From: Lachnospiraceae bacterium
GTDB taxonomy: Bacteria; Bacillota; Clostridia; Lachnospirales; Lachnospiraceae
Assembly: GCA_024682835.1 (NCBI GenBank)
Contig: JAIKYU010000002.1
Coordinates: forward strand, 1 to 64,000
Direction of reading: 5' to 3'
Length of the DNA stretch: 64,000 bases
Position numbers and translations under genes: made by a program
Shown here: positions 26,083-35,088 of the stretch, piece after piece
Layout of the letters: each line of letters begins with the position of its first letter
Numbering within the stretch: the first letter of the stretch is position 1
The notes under the pieces: model-generated
Database searches by the model: none
Seen by the model: the letters and a program-made list of their open reading frames with translations, nothing else
Told to the model about the DNA's origin: nothing

Positions 26083-27648
26083 ATGGCAGACACAAGAATA
26101 CAGGGCTTCGATCCGCTGATGCAGATGCAGCAGATGATGAACCCTCAGGGCATCCCGCAGAAGGGAAGCGGCGAGTTTGAGGATCTGATGCAGCAGGCAG
26201 CCGGCGTTCTCGAAGCGGCAAAGCTCTCACAGGGCGGGGCTCAGGCGCGGGCGACAGCCACAGAAAAGGATGCTGCAGCCGACATCACCCGGATCGGCAG
26301 CACACAGAAACAAAGCCCGGTAAGGGACGCGGCCACCAAACCAAAGCCGCAGGAAGAAAAAAAACAGAATATCGGTCAGGACGACAAACAAAACGCTCGG
26401 GTCACGGAAGACAATGCGAAGCAGGGGAAGGATCTCCAGAAAGCAGCCGATGACGCCGGGCGTAAATTGATTTCCGAGGTGTCGGAAAAGCTCGATGTCG
26501 CAGAGGAAGATGTGGAGCTTGCCATGGAGACGCTGGGACTTACGGCGATCTCTCTCCTGGATCCCGCCAATCTGACCGCTCTCCTCACAGAGCTCTCCGG
26601 CGAGAGCGATCCGATGGTGCTGGTGACCGACGCGGATCTGTATCAGACGCTGCAGGAGCTGGTGACATCCGCGCAGGAGTTTTCCGATGAAATCGGGATC
26701 ACCCCGGAGCAGATCAATGAGCTGGCGGTCATTCCTTCTCCTGAGGCGGCTGCGCCCGGGGAGGATGCACCGGAAGTTCTTCCCGAAGAGCCGGCGGATG
26801 CCCCGGAATCCTTTGCAAAGACGCTCACGGAAACCATCGGCGCAACGAATGAAGCCCCTGCGCAGGCAGCGGCCGGTGAAGATGAGGAACCGGTTCGTGT
26901 CGAGCTCTCCCGCACGGATGCGGACGGCAATGTGGTCAGCGTTGAAGTGACGATGGATAAGGGAAGCGTCGTTGCCGAACAGGTAAACAGCGGCGCACAG
27001 AACGAGCAGGGCGAAAGCCACCAGCGCCGTGACCGGGAAAGCGGACACACACAGGCACCGGAAAATCTGGCGGATCATGTGGTTGGTGAGCTGGCCGGAC
27101 GCATGGCGGAGCAGCAGGTGGATTTCAGCGAGATCGCAGCTCCGGAGCAGACACCCGGCACACAGACCCAGGAGATGGTGGAAATTGTCCGCCAGATCAC
27201 GGAGCAGATCCGGGTGAATATCGGCGCGGATGTGACCAGCATGGAGCTGACCCTCCATCCCGCAAGCCTCGGTAATGTGCAGCTGACGGTGACGCAGGAC
27301 GCGCAGGGCAAGATGGTAGCCCAGTTCGTTGTGGAAAATGAGACAGTCAGACAGGCCATTGAGAGTCAGGTTCAGACCCTGCAGCAGCGCCTGGACGAGC
27401 AGGGAACAAAGATCGAGGCGGTTGAGATTTCCCTGGCAAGCCACGGTTTTGAGAGCAACTTAAACGGCAACCAGACCGGCCAGCAGGCGGATCAGCAGAG
27501 AGAGGAACAGTTCAGAGCCGCCGGCCCCCGGGGCACCAGACGGATCAACTTGGCGGAGCTTACAGAGGAAGAAGAACAGACCGAAGAGGAGCGGATTGCC
27601 GCGGAAATGATGGCGGCAAACGGGAATACGGTGGATTATACGGCATAA
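26083..27648 (+). CDS. fliK: Flagellar hook-length control protein FliK
   Basis: A 521-residue ruler protein. The N-terminal two thirds are low-complexity and rich in Ala, Glu, Gln and Pro. The C-terminal Flg_hook domain (about 365-455) carries MELTLHPASLGNVQLTV and FVVENETVRQAIESQ, which trigger the export specificity switch at FlhB. It is exported. A sigma-28 promoter lies just upstream. Confidence 0.92.
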   Translation: MADTRIQGFDPLMQMQQMMNPQGIPQKGSGEFEDLMQQAAGVLEAAKLSQGGAQARATATEKDAAADITRIGSTQKQSPVRDAATKPKPQEEKKQNIGQDDKQNARVTEDNAKQGKDLQKAADDAGRKLISEVSEKLDVAEEDVELAMETLGLTAISLLDPANLTALLTELSGESDPMVLVTDADLYQTLQELVTSAQEFSDEIGITPEQINELAVIPSPEAAAPGEDAPEVLPEEPADAPESFAKTLTETIGATNEAPAQAAAGEDEEPVRVELSRTDADGNVVSVEVTMDKGSVVAEQVNSGAQNEQGESHQRRDRESGHTQAPENLADHVVGELAGRMAEQQVDFSEIAAPEQTPGTQTQEMVEIVRQITEQIRVNIGADVTSMELTLHPASLGNVQLTVTQDAQGKMVAQFVVENETVRQAIESQVQTLQQRLDEQGTKIEAVEISLASHGFESNLNGNQTGQQADQQREEQFRAAGPRGTRRINLAELTEEEEQTEEERIAAEMMAANGNTVDYTA

Positions 27649-27733
27649 AAAACGCCACGGTAAATAAAGACAGGCAGCGAGCGCGGTCGGAGATCGCAGA
27701 GCAAAGAGAACGGAGTTTTCGGAAAGGATCAGT

Positions 27734-28447
27734 ATGGGAGTCAGTGCAGTCGTAGACAAAGGGCAGGTGACCAACATGGAATCTGCCGTCAGCAAGGAGC
27801 AGAAGAGTTCCGCCACCAATGTGGACAAGGACCAGTTCATGACCCTGCTCGTCGCGCAGATGAAGTATCAGGATCCGCTGGAGCCCACCTCCAACACCGA
27901 GTACATCTCACAGTATGCCACCTTCTCCGAACTGGAACAGATGCAGAACATGTCCAAGTCCCTGGAGCTGTCCCGCGCCTCCGAGCTGGTGGGCAAGGTG
28001 GTGGTCATCCAGCCCTCGGAGAACAACATGCTCACACAGGAGCTGGAGGGACAGGTCGACAAGGTGACCTACATCAACAACAAGGCCTACGTCGAGATCG
28101 GCGGGCGCACCTTCGCCGCAAGCGATGTCAGCCAGGTCATGAGCGATGAGTACAGCCAGGCAAAGCGCGTGATTGAGGCCTGGGGCGACGAGATCGATAA
28201 GCTGCCCAATGTCAACGAGATCACGCTGGCGGATCACGCCAACACGATTTACAGCCTCTACAATGTGTACGACGCTTTCTCGGATGAGACCAAGGCGCTG
28301 GTGGATCCCTCCTATGTGACGGCCATCAACCAGTACAAGAACCGGATTGATGAGCTGGCGGCCGTGGAGGCTGAAAATGCCAGAAATGCCGCGGAGGCCG
28401 CTGAAGCAGAAAATGCAGAAGATCAGGAAGCCTCAACGGAAGAATGA
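27734..28447 (+). CDS. flgD: Flagellar hook assembly (capping) protein FlgD
   Basis: A 237-residue protein. The N-terminal FlgD domain (about 30-80) carries DQFMTLLVAQMKYQDPLEP and EYISQYATFSELEQM. It then has a short beta-rich middle (VVIQPSENNMLTQELEGQV) and an unusual helical, acidic Glu/Ala-rich C-terminus (about 135-237) instead of the usual tudor/Fn3 cap domains. The hook-cap function is secure; the C-terminus is lineage-specific. Confidence 0.92.
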   Translation: MGVSAVVDKGQVTNMESAVSKEQKSSATNVDKDQFMTLLVAQMKYQDPLEPTSNTEYISQYATFSELEQMQNMSKSLELSRASELVGKVVVIQPSENNMLTQELEGQVDKVTYINNKAYVEIGGRTFAASDVSQVMSDEYSQAKRVIEAWGDEIDKLPNVNEITLADHANTIYSLYNVYDAFSDETKALVDPSYVTAINQYKNRIDELAAVEAENARNAAEAAEAENAEDQEASTEE

Positions 28448-28513
28448 GACAACGCTAAGCAAGTATAAGACCGTCAGGAATAAACAGGATCAAAGCAAAG
28501 GAGGATCTGCCCT

Positions 28514-30238
28514 ATGATGCGTTCACTTTTCTCCGGCGTGGCCGGACTGAAAACCCACCAGACCCGTATGGATGTCATCGGTAACAATATTGCCAACGTC
28601 AACACCACGGCATACAAATCCCAGAGCATGACATTCTCGGACATTTTCTACCAGACGACGCAGAATGCGTCCGGCGCCAGCCAGAACCGCGGCGGTGTCA
28701 ATGCCAGACAGATCGGTCTGGGTGTCCAGACCTCCGCCATCTCCACGGCAATCGAACAGCAGGGCGCCTCGCAGACCACCAACAACCCCTTCGATATCAT
28801 GATTTCCGGCGACGCCTTCTTTGTGGTCAACAACGGCAACGAGCAGCTCTACACCCGTGACGGCACGTTTTATGTGGACGGCGCGGGCAATCTGGCCATG
28901 CAGTCCACCGGTTACCTGGTACAGGGCTGGCAGTCCAAGCAGAATGAGGACGGCTCCTGGGGCGTGGATGTCAACGGCGGAATCGGACGCCTGCAGATCA
29001 TGAACGAAGCGAATACCTACTATCCGCCGGCTGCCACGACCGATGCGGTCATGAGCGGCAACATCGATATGAATGACACTAACGTCCGCTCGGCTGCCGG
29101 CCGCGTGATGACGCTGGAATTCTATGATGACCGTGGCTACCTCTACACCGCAAAATTTGCTGTCAAGATGATGAAGAATGACGACGGCACGCCGATGACA
29201 ACGGCAACAGTCGAGGATTCACAGTCGTCTGCAACTGATAAGAAAACGAATATTTATGATTATCTCGAAACGGATGCGATTGATAATCTGAAGGACGAGA
29301 CGGAGGATATCGTCAAAAACAAACCCCTGTATTCTATCACACTGATGGACATCCTTGATTCGAAAAATGTTTCTATTGATGCGGAAGCCTTCAGCAATGT
29401 GACCTTCGGATCCTCCAGCAAATGGAATGTGAAGATGACCAACAAGGTGGAGCCCACGACGACGGCGTCCGATTTCAGCTCCGGCAGCCTCCAGAGACTG
29501 AAGACGACGGCCAAGGATCTGAATGATCCCAACAAGAATGACGCCTGGGCAGGCATCGGCGGACAGTACTTCGGTCTTTCGGACGCGGTCATCGACAGCT
29601 ACGGCAAGGATGCGACCTTTACCTATGACGCCGGCACAAAGACGATGACGATCACAAGCAACAACAAGACCAGCACCTTTGCCTTCAATCCGGACACCGG
29701 CGCCCTGATGGAGGGTTCGGATCTGATGATCGGCTTCGGCGACGGCACGGTGACCAATCTGGAGAGTTTCAAAAATGTCGCCTTTGATTCAAGCACCATC
29801 ACCAACGTCAATACCAACGGCACCTCCACCTTCAAGGCCACCAAGGGCGCCATGGACGGCGAGACCGGCACCGGCCGCATGGTGGGTGAGATGAACGGCA
29901 TCTCCGTGGAGACGGACGGCAAGATCTGGGCCTCCTACTCCAACGGCCAGACCAAGCTCCTGGGTCAGATTGCCTCGGCGGAATTTGCCAACGCATCGGG
30001 TCTGGAGAAGAGCGGCGACAACCTCTACAAGCAGACCAACAACTCCGGCGAAGCGGCGATTCAGGATATCTCCGTGGACGGCGGCCGCATGAATACCGGT
30101 GTGCTGGAAATGAGTAACGTCGATCTGTCCAATGAGTTTACCACGATGATCACGACCCAGCGCGGTTTCCAGGCCAACAGCCGGATCATCACCGTCTCCG
30201 ATACGCTTCTTGAGGAGCTGACGAACCTGAAGAGATAA
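28514..30238 (+). CDS. flgE: Flagellar hook protein FlgE
   Basis: A 574-residue exported protein. N-terminal D0 motif MRSLFSGVAGLKTHQTRMDV with IGNNIANVNTTAYK, and C-terminal D0 ending FTTMITTQRGFQANSRIITV. The middle (about 230-430) is a variable surface domain with many Asp/Thr/Ser residues. The N-terminal half has the FlgE/F/G fold. AAAGGAGG precedes the ATG. A strong terminator follows directly. Confidence 0.95.
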   Translation: MMRSLFSGVAGLKTHQTRMDVIGNNIANVNTTAYKSQSMTFSDIFYQTTQNASGASQNRGGVNARQIGLGVQTSAISTAIEQQGASQTTNNPFDIMISGDAFFVVNNGNEQLYTRDGTFYVDGAGNLAMQSTGYLVQGWQSKQNEDGSWGVDVNGGIGRLQIMNEANTYYPPAATTDAVMSGNIDMNDTNVRSAAGRVMTLEFYDDRGYLYTAKFAVKMMKNDDGTPMTTATVEDSQSSATDKKTNIYDYLETDAIDNLKDETEDIVKNKPLYSITLMDILDSKNVSIDAEAFSNVTFGSSSKWNVKMTNKVEPTTTASDFSSGSLQRLKTTAKDLNDPNKNDAWAGIGGQYFGLSDAVIDSYGKDATFTYDAGTKTMTITSNNKTSTFAFNPDTGALMEGSDLMIGFGDGTVTNLESFKNVAFDSSTITNVNTNGTSTFKATKGAMDGETGTGRMVGEMNGISVETDGKIWASYSNGQTKLLGQIASAEFANASGLEKSGDNLYKQTNNSGEAAIQDISVDGGRMNTGVLEMSNVDLSNEFTTMITTQRGFQANSRIITVSDTLLEELTNLKR

Positions 30239-30270
30239 AGGGGGGGCTTCTCTTCCTGACGGATAACAGG

Positions 30271-30299
30271 TCTCCCGGGTATTGCCCGGGAGATTTTTT
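30271..30299 (+). terminator. Intrinsic terminator after flgE, inside the fla/che locus
   Basis: A perfect 9-bp stem, TCTCCCGGG (30271-30279) with CCCGGGAGA (30285-30293), 5-nt loop, followed by six T. It should end or attenuate transcription after the hook genes. Confidence 0.92.
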
Positions 30300-30324
30300 A
30301 TCGATATTTCGTTCACTTTCTTTC

Positions 30325-30353
30325 TTTACCGTCCATGAAAAAAGTGATATGAT
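30325..30353 (+). promoter_or_regulatory. Sigma-A promoter for flbD-motAB and downstream genes
   Basis: TTTACC (30325-30330), 17-nt spacer, TATGAT (30348-30353), 32 nt before the flbD start and directly after the terminator at 30271-30299. It makes flbD onwards a separate transcription unit. Confidence 0.72.
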
Positions 30354-30384
30354 ATACGGGATTATTGAATCGTGGGGGAGCAGG

Positions 30385-30573
30385 ATGATAGAGGTCACCA
30401 GGATGAACGGGCAAAAGCTCATCGTCAACTGTGAACTGATCCTGACCGTGGAGGAGACGCCGGACACGCTCCTCACCTTTACCTCGGGGCACAAGCTTCT
30501 GGTAAAAGAAAGTAGACAGGAGATCATCGGTTTAGTAAAATCATACAAGAAAGAGATTCTCGCGGGCGCCTGA
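30385..30573 (+). CDS. flbD: FlbD/SwrD family small flagellar protein
   Basis: A 62-residue protein, MIEVTRMNGQKLIVN at its start and a VEETPDTLLTF-type second half, which is the whole FlbD (PF06289) domain. The start at 30385 has GGGGGAG 5-6 nt upstream; the longer frame from 30349 includes the promoter -10. In Bacillus the homologue SwrD raises stator torque, which fits its position just before motA. Confidence 0.9.
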   Translation: MIEVTRMNGQKLIVNCELILTVEETPDTLLTFTSGHKLLVKESRQEIIGLVKSYKKEILAGA

Positions 30574-30625
30574 GTTTTTCAGGGGACGCGGGCTTCTCCG
30601 ATTTTGTGCGTAAGGAGTAGCTTCA

Positions 30626-31429
30626 GTGGATATAGCATCAATTATCGGTCTTGCGATGTGTTTTATCGCCATGATCGTCGGTATCATCACCTCCGGCGGT
30701 GTGGGCGCGTTCAAGAATTTCGTCGATATCCCGTCCTTCTTCGTTACGGTTGTCGGTGCGTTCATGTGCGTTCTGGCCAGCAACACGCTGCCGGACTTTA
30801 TCGCGGGCTTAAAATCCCTCACTCTGATTTTCAAGCTCCCGGCCAATAACGTGTCGGAGAATATCAAGCAGATCATTGCCCTTTCCAACACCGCCAGAAA
30901 AGAGGGACTGCTGGCGCTGGAAGAGGCGGCCAACAGCATAGAAGATGCCTTCCTGAAAAAGGGACTACTCCTGATCGTCGACGGCACGGATCCGGAGCTG
31001 GTCAAGAGCATTCTGGAAGCGGAGATGGACGCGGTGGATTCCAGACACAAGATGCGCATCGCGGTCTGGGAGGATATCGGCTCCATGGGTCCTGCCTGGG
31101 GTATGATCGGAACCTTGCTGGGGCTGGTTAACATGCTGCAGGCCATGGATGATCCCTCCGCCATCGGACCGAATATGGCGGTCGCTCTTATCACGACCCT
31201 GTATGGCTCGGTTATCGCCAACTGGCTCTGCGCGCCGACGGCCACCAAGCTTAAGCATCTCAACAACGACGAGTTTACGACCAAGAGTATTATGATCGAG
31301 GGAATCCTTTCCATCCAGGCGGGCGAAAACCCGCGCGTGACGGAGGAAAAGCTGAAATCCTTCCTGTCGCCTGCGGATAAGGCAGCATTTGAGGCGGACA
31401 ACGGCGGCGGTGGCGGCGGTGAAGAGTAG
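30626..31429 (+). CDS. motA: Flagellar stator protein MotA
   Basis: A 267-residue inner-membrane protein with four membrane segments and the large cytoplasmic loop that contacts FliG. Signature blocks are AWGMIGTLLGLV and MIEGILSIQAGENPRV. It starts with GTG at 30626 after TAAGGAG. In Bacillus motAB lie outside the fla/che operon; here they are embedded between flbD and fliL. Confidence 0.95.
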   Translation: MDIASIIGLAMCFIAMIVGIITSGGVGAFKNFVDIPSFFVTVVGAFMCVLASNTLPDFIAGLKSLTLIFKLPANNVSENIKQIIALSNTARKEGLLALEEAANSIEDAFLKKGLLLIVDGTDPELVKSILEAEMDAVDSRHKMRIAVWEDIGSMGPAWGMIGTLLGLVNMLQAMDDPSAIGPNMAVALITTLYGSVIANWLCAPTATKLKHLNNDEFTTKSIMIEGILSIQAGENPRVTEEKLKSFLSPADKAAFEADNGGGGGGEE

Positions 31430-31460
31430 AAACCGGATTCCGCGTTCGGAGTAATAAGGA

Positions 31461-32279
31461 ATGGCGAAACCAAAGGAAGAACCCCCCAAGGGGGCACCCG
31501 CGTGGCAATCGACCTTCGCGGACCTGATGAATCTGCTTCTGTGCTTCTTCGTGCTTCTTTTCTCGATGTCCTCCATCGAGAAGGAGAAGTTCGAAGCGGT
31601 TGCGGCATCCTTTTCACAGGCGTTCAGCATCTTTGACGGCGGTGAGATCGCCTTCGGCGAGGGAGCCCTGGTCGGAGACGGCGTATCGCAGCTCAATGAG
31701 CTGAATATTTACGTCAATTCGATGGGCACGTCGGAGGACAAGACCAAGGAGAAGGAGCACGACAAGGAAGAGGATTACGACAAGCAGGAGGAGGCGCTGA
31801 AGGAGCAGATGGCGGCCTCCGAGAAGCTGGCGGAGCAGATCGCCGAGGCACTGATGGCCACCGGCATCACGGATGTGGTGGAACTGAATTTCACCAGCCA
31901 GTATGTGCAGCTGACCCTGCAGGGATCCATCCTCTTTGATTCCGGAGAGGTGACCATCAAGGACGAAGGGAAGCCCATTCTGGACAAACTGGGTGTGATT
32001 CTGGAGCGCTATGCGGGCGGAACGATCGAGATCGAGGGACACACGGACAACGTACCGATGCACGGAGCAAAGTATTCCAACAACGACGAGCTTTCCTCCG
32101 GCCGTGCCCTGTCGGTATTCAACTATCTGATTGAGACGACAGGCCTTGACCCTGCGCGGATCATGCACACGGGTCGCGGTGAATACATGCCGGTAGCGAC
32201 CAATGAGACACCGGAAGGCCGCGCCAAGAACAGAAGAGTGGAGATCAGGATTTACAATCCGCTCAGCCCCATGTATTGA
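31461..32279 (+). CDS. motB: Flagellar stator protein MotB
   Basis: A 272-residue protein with one N-terminal membrane helix bearing the ion-binding aspartate D21 in QSTFADLMNLLL. A plug/linker rich in Lys/Glu follows (about 90-125). The C-terminal OmpA-like peptidoglycan-binding domain has EIEGHTDNVPM and NRRVEIRI. It pairs with MotA. Whether it uses protons or sodium cannot be decided from sequence alone. Confidence 0.95.
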   Translation: MAKPKEEPPKGAPAWQSTFADLMNLLLCFFVLLFSMSSIEKEKFEAVAASFSQAFSIFDGGEIAFGEGALVGDGVSQLNELNIYVNSMGTSEDKTKEKEHDKEEDYDKQEEALKEQMAASEKLAEQIAEALMATGITDVVELNFTSQYVQLTLQGSILFDSGEVTIKDEGKPILDKLGVILERYAGGTIEIEGHTDNVPMHGAKYSNNDELSSGRALSVFNYLIETTGLDPARIMHTGRGEYMPVATNETPEGRAKNRRVEIRIYNPLSPMY

Positions 32280-32292
32280 GAAAGGAAAAGCT

Positions 32293-32832
32293 ATGAAAAG
32301 AAATATGCTGGCGATCATCATTCTGGCGGTGAGCATTGTCAATCTGGCGATGAGTGCTTTTATGATGCTGACGGTCATGAACACCAATTCCAAGACAGTC
32401 AAGCTCATTTCCGATGTCGCGGCTGCCGTCAATATCGACAACACGACGATCCTGCCGTCGGACGGCGGCTACGGCGAACCGGCCAACGTGCCGATGGATA
32501 AGACGGCGGTCTACGATATCAAGGGCGACAACAAGATGACCATCGCGCTCGCTCCCGGGGAGGACGGCACGACGCATTACGTGCAGCTGGAGGCCGCTCT
32601 GTCCATGAATATCGAGAGCGAAGGATATAAAACCTATGATGTGGCCGGCGGTGGAATGGACAGCAAGATCTCCCTGATCAAGGCGAAGATCGGAGAGATC
32701 ATCGGTTCCTATTCCTTTGAGGGGCTTCGGGCAAATGAATCGGCGGCCAAGCAGCAGATCCTGGAAGCACTGCAGGAGATGTTTGCCTCCGACTTTATCT
32801 TTAAGGTGGACCTGTTGATCCAGTACGCGTAA
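32293..32832 (+). CDS. fliL: Flagellar basal body-associated protein FliL
   Basis: A 179-residue single-pass protein: a short cytoplasmic start, one membrane helix (about 4-27) and an extracytoplasmic FliL-like domain ending LQEMFASDFIFKVDLLIQYA. FliL surrounds and stabilises the stator. The ATG at 32293 with AGAAAGGAAAAG upstream is chosen over an upstream frame start inside motB. Confidence 0.88.
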   Translation: MKRNMLAIIILAVSIVNLAMSAFMMLTVMNTNSKTVKLISDVAAAVNIDNTTILPSDGGYGEPANVPMDKTAVYDIKGDNKMTIALAPGEDGTTHYVQLEAALSMNIESEGYKTYDVAGGGMDSKISLIKAKIGEIIGSYSFEGLRANESAAKQQILEALQEMFASDFIFKVDLLIQYA

Positions 32833-32841
32833 GGAGCAAGA

Positions 32842-33852
32842 TTGGCTGACGTACTCTCACAAAGCGAGATTGATGCGCTCTTAAACGGTCTCTCCACGGG
32901 TGAACTGGATGCGACGGAGCTGCAGCAGACCGACGAGAAAAAGGTAAAGGACTACGATTTCGCCAGGCCTGCCAAGTTTTCCAAGGAGCATCTGCGCACG
33001 CTGGAGATCATTCATGAGCATTACGGACGTCTGATCTCGACGACGCTTCCGCTCTATGTCCGGAAAAACGTGACGGTAGCGGTGGCCAATTCGGAGACGG
33101 TCACTTTTTCTGAATTCAGCAATGCGCTGTCCAACCCGGTCATTCTGGGGATTGTCAATTTTTCCCCGCTGCAGGGGACGATCCTGATGGAGATCCAGAC
33201 CAATCTTGGATTCGCCTTCATCGACCGGATGCTGGGCGGAGACGGGACAGCGCTTGAGAAGGCAAGGCCCTTTACCGATATCGAGATGCCGCTGATTCAG
33301 CGTTTTCTGGAGATCTGTATGAATCTGCTGGTGGAGCCCTGGCAGAACGTGCTGGAGATTGCGCCGACCATGGAGCGGATTGAGACCAATCCGCAGTTTG
33401 CGCAGGTGATTTCACCGACGGACATGATCGCCATCGTGACGCTCAACATCAAAATGGGCGACACGGAGGGACTGATGAACGTATGTCTCCCGTATTTCAC
33501 GCTGGAGAGCGTGATGGACAGGCTGAACACCAAGTACTGGTATTCATCCATGCAGCGCTCCGGTGATGAGAATTATTCAGAGTATCTGGAATCGCTGATC
33601 CGCAGGGTGGATGTGCCGATTAAAGCGGTTCTGGGCAGATGCCAGGTTTCGGTCAATGATTTTATCCATTTGCAGCGAGGCGACATCATCCGGCTGGACA
33701 ACCACACAGAAGGGGATCTCAAGATCTTCGTCGGGAGCATTTACAAATTCGATGCGCTTCCGGGAACGGTGCGGGATAATTACGCGGTCCGGGTGACGTC
33801 GGTGATCAGAGAAGAGGAGGAAGAGCATGGACGGGATGCTATCACAGGATGA
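32842..33852 (+). CDS. fliM: Flagellar motor switch protein FliM
   Basis: A 336-residue C-ring protein. The extreme N-terminus LSQSEIDALLNGL is the CheY-phosphate-binding segment. The middle CheC-like domain (about 45-230) and C-terminal SpoA domain (about 255-325) follow. It starts with TTG (32842) 5 nt after AAGGAG. It overlaps fliY by 26 nt. Confidence 0.95.
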   Translation: MADVLSQSEIDALLNGLSTGELDATELQQTDEKKVKDYDFARPAKFSKEHLRTLEIIHEHYGRLISTTLPLYVRKNVTVAVANSETVTFSEFSNALSNPVILGIVNFSPLQGTILMEIQTNLGFAFIDRMLGGDGTALEKARPFTDIEMPLIQRFLEICMNLLVEPWQNVLEIAPTMERIETNPQFAQVISPTDMIAIVTLNIKMGDTEGLMNVCLPYFTLESVMDRLNTKYWYSSMQRSGDENYSEYLESLIRRVDVPIKAVLGRCQVSVNDFIHLQRGDIIRLDNHTEGDLKIFVGSIYKFDALPGTVRDNYAVRVTSVIREEEEEHGRDAITG

Positions 33853-35080
33853 GATAAACGCTCTCCTGAACGGCATGGACGCGACCGGAGGAGACGATTC
33901 CGGCGGTGCGACTTCGGCAGGCGGCGGTTCTTTTTCGGGCGCCGGTGTTTCCAACGGTGCCGAGGAGCTGTCCGATGTGGAAAAGGACGCCATCGGCGAG
34001 GTAGCCAATATCTCGATGGGTTCGTCCGCGACGACGCTGTATTCGCTGCTGAATTTAAAAGTTAATATCACGACACCGCAGGTGGAGCTGGCGACCTGGG
34101 ACAGCGTCCTGGAGGATTATGTGCGGCCCTGCGTGTTCACGGTCATCAAATATACGGTCGGACTGGACGGCAGCAACATCCTGATCCTGAAGGAACATGA
34201 CGTGCTGATCATCACCGACCTGATGATGGGCGGTGACGGGACCAATGTGGAAAACAGGGAGCTCGGCGAGCTGGAGCTCTCCGCAATCTCCGAGGCCATG
34301 AACCAGATGATGGGGGCGGCAGCCACCTCCCTGTCGACGATGCTCGGCGAAAAGATCGATATCAGTCCGCCGCAGTCGACGCTCCTGGATCTGACGGAGC
34401 AGGATCCCGCCGAGATCTCGCCGTTCCTGGCCGGCACCTTTGTGAAAATCACCTTCCGGATGCAGATCGGCGATCTGATCGATTCCGCTCTGATGCAGCT
34501 GTATCCGATCGATTTCGCACGGACCCTTTATGACACGTTTATCAATTCCGCAGAGGAGGTGACTTCCTCCGCGCCTGCACCCGCGCCTGCACCGATGCCG
34601 GCTGCAGCGCCTGCGCCCGCACCGATGCCGCAGGCTGCACCGATGCCGCAGGCTGCGCCGATGCCGCAGGCCGCACCGATGCCGCAGGCCGCACCGATGC
34701 AGCAGATGCCGATGCAGCAGATGCCGATGCAGCAGATGCCGATGATGCAGCCCATGCCGATGATGCAGCCGATGGGCATGATGCCGCAGGATTACCAGAC
34801 GGCACAGTTCCAGAGCTTCCAGCCGGATCTGTCCACGGTGCCCGGCGCGGAAAACATCGGTCTGATTCAGGATGTGCCGCTGGAGGTGACGGTGGAGCTG
34901 GGACGCACAAGGAGACCGATCTCGGATATCCTGGACTTTGCTCCCGGCACGATCGTCGAATTGGACAAAATCGCCGGTGAACCGGTGGATGTGCTTGTCA
35001 ACGGAAAGCTTGTCGCCAAAGGCGAGGTGGTGGTCATCGAGGAAAGCTTCGGCGTCCGTGTGACAGAGATCATCAAGTAG
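33827..35080 (+). CDS. fliY: CheC-like phosphatase and motor switch protein FliY (FliN-type)
   Basis: A 417-residue protein. The N-terminal CheY-phosphate-binding motif LSQDEINALLNGM is followed by a CheC-like domain with EVANISMGSSATTLYSLL and ISEAMNQMMGAAATSL (about 45-235). A Pro/Met/Ala/Gln-rich linker made of AAPMPQ and QQMPM repeats (about 247-318) leads to the C-terminal SpoA/FliN domain. It dephosphorylates CheY-P at the switch and completes the C-ring. cheY, which follows fliY in Bacillus, is absent. Confidence 0.95.
   Translation: MDGMLSQDEINALLNGMDATGGDDSGGATSAGGGSFSGAGVSNGAEELSDVEKDAIGEVANISMGSSATTLYSLLNLKVNITTPQVELATWDSVLEDYVRPCVFTVIKYTVGLDGSNILILKEHDVLIITDLMMGGDGTNVENRELGELELSAISEAMNQMMGAAATSLSTMLGEKIDISPPQSTLLDLTEQDPAEISPFLAGTFVKITFRMQIGDLIDSALMQLYPIDFARTLYDTFINSAEEVTSSAPAPAPAPMPAAAPAPAPMPQAAPMPQAAPMPQAAPMPQAAPMQQMPMQQMPMQQMPMMQPMPMMQPMGMMPQDYQTAQFQSFQPDLSTVPGAENIGLIQDVPLEVTVELGRTRRPISDILDFAPGTIVELDKIAGEPVDVLVNGKLVAKGEVVVIEESFGVRVTEIIK
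34558..34790 (+). repeat. In-frame tandem repeats encoding the FliY linker
   Basis: Coding DNA with about five 18-bp units (AAPMPQ) followed by three 15-bp units (QQMPM) and two MMQPM-type units. Such a tract may vary in length by slippage and would change the distance between the CheC-like and SpoA domains. Confidence 0.85.
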
Positions 35081-35088
35081 GACGGATC

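Noticed and set aside
27665..27693. Sigma-28-like site before flgD
   Set aside because: TAAA is present but the -10 (GTCGGAGA) is poor and the spacer is 17 nt.
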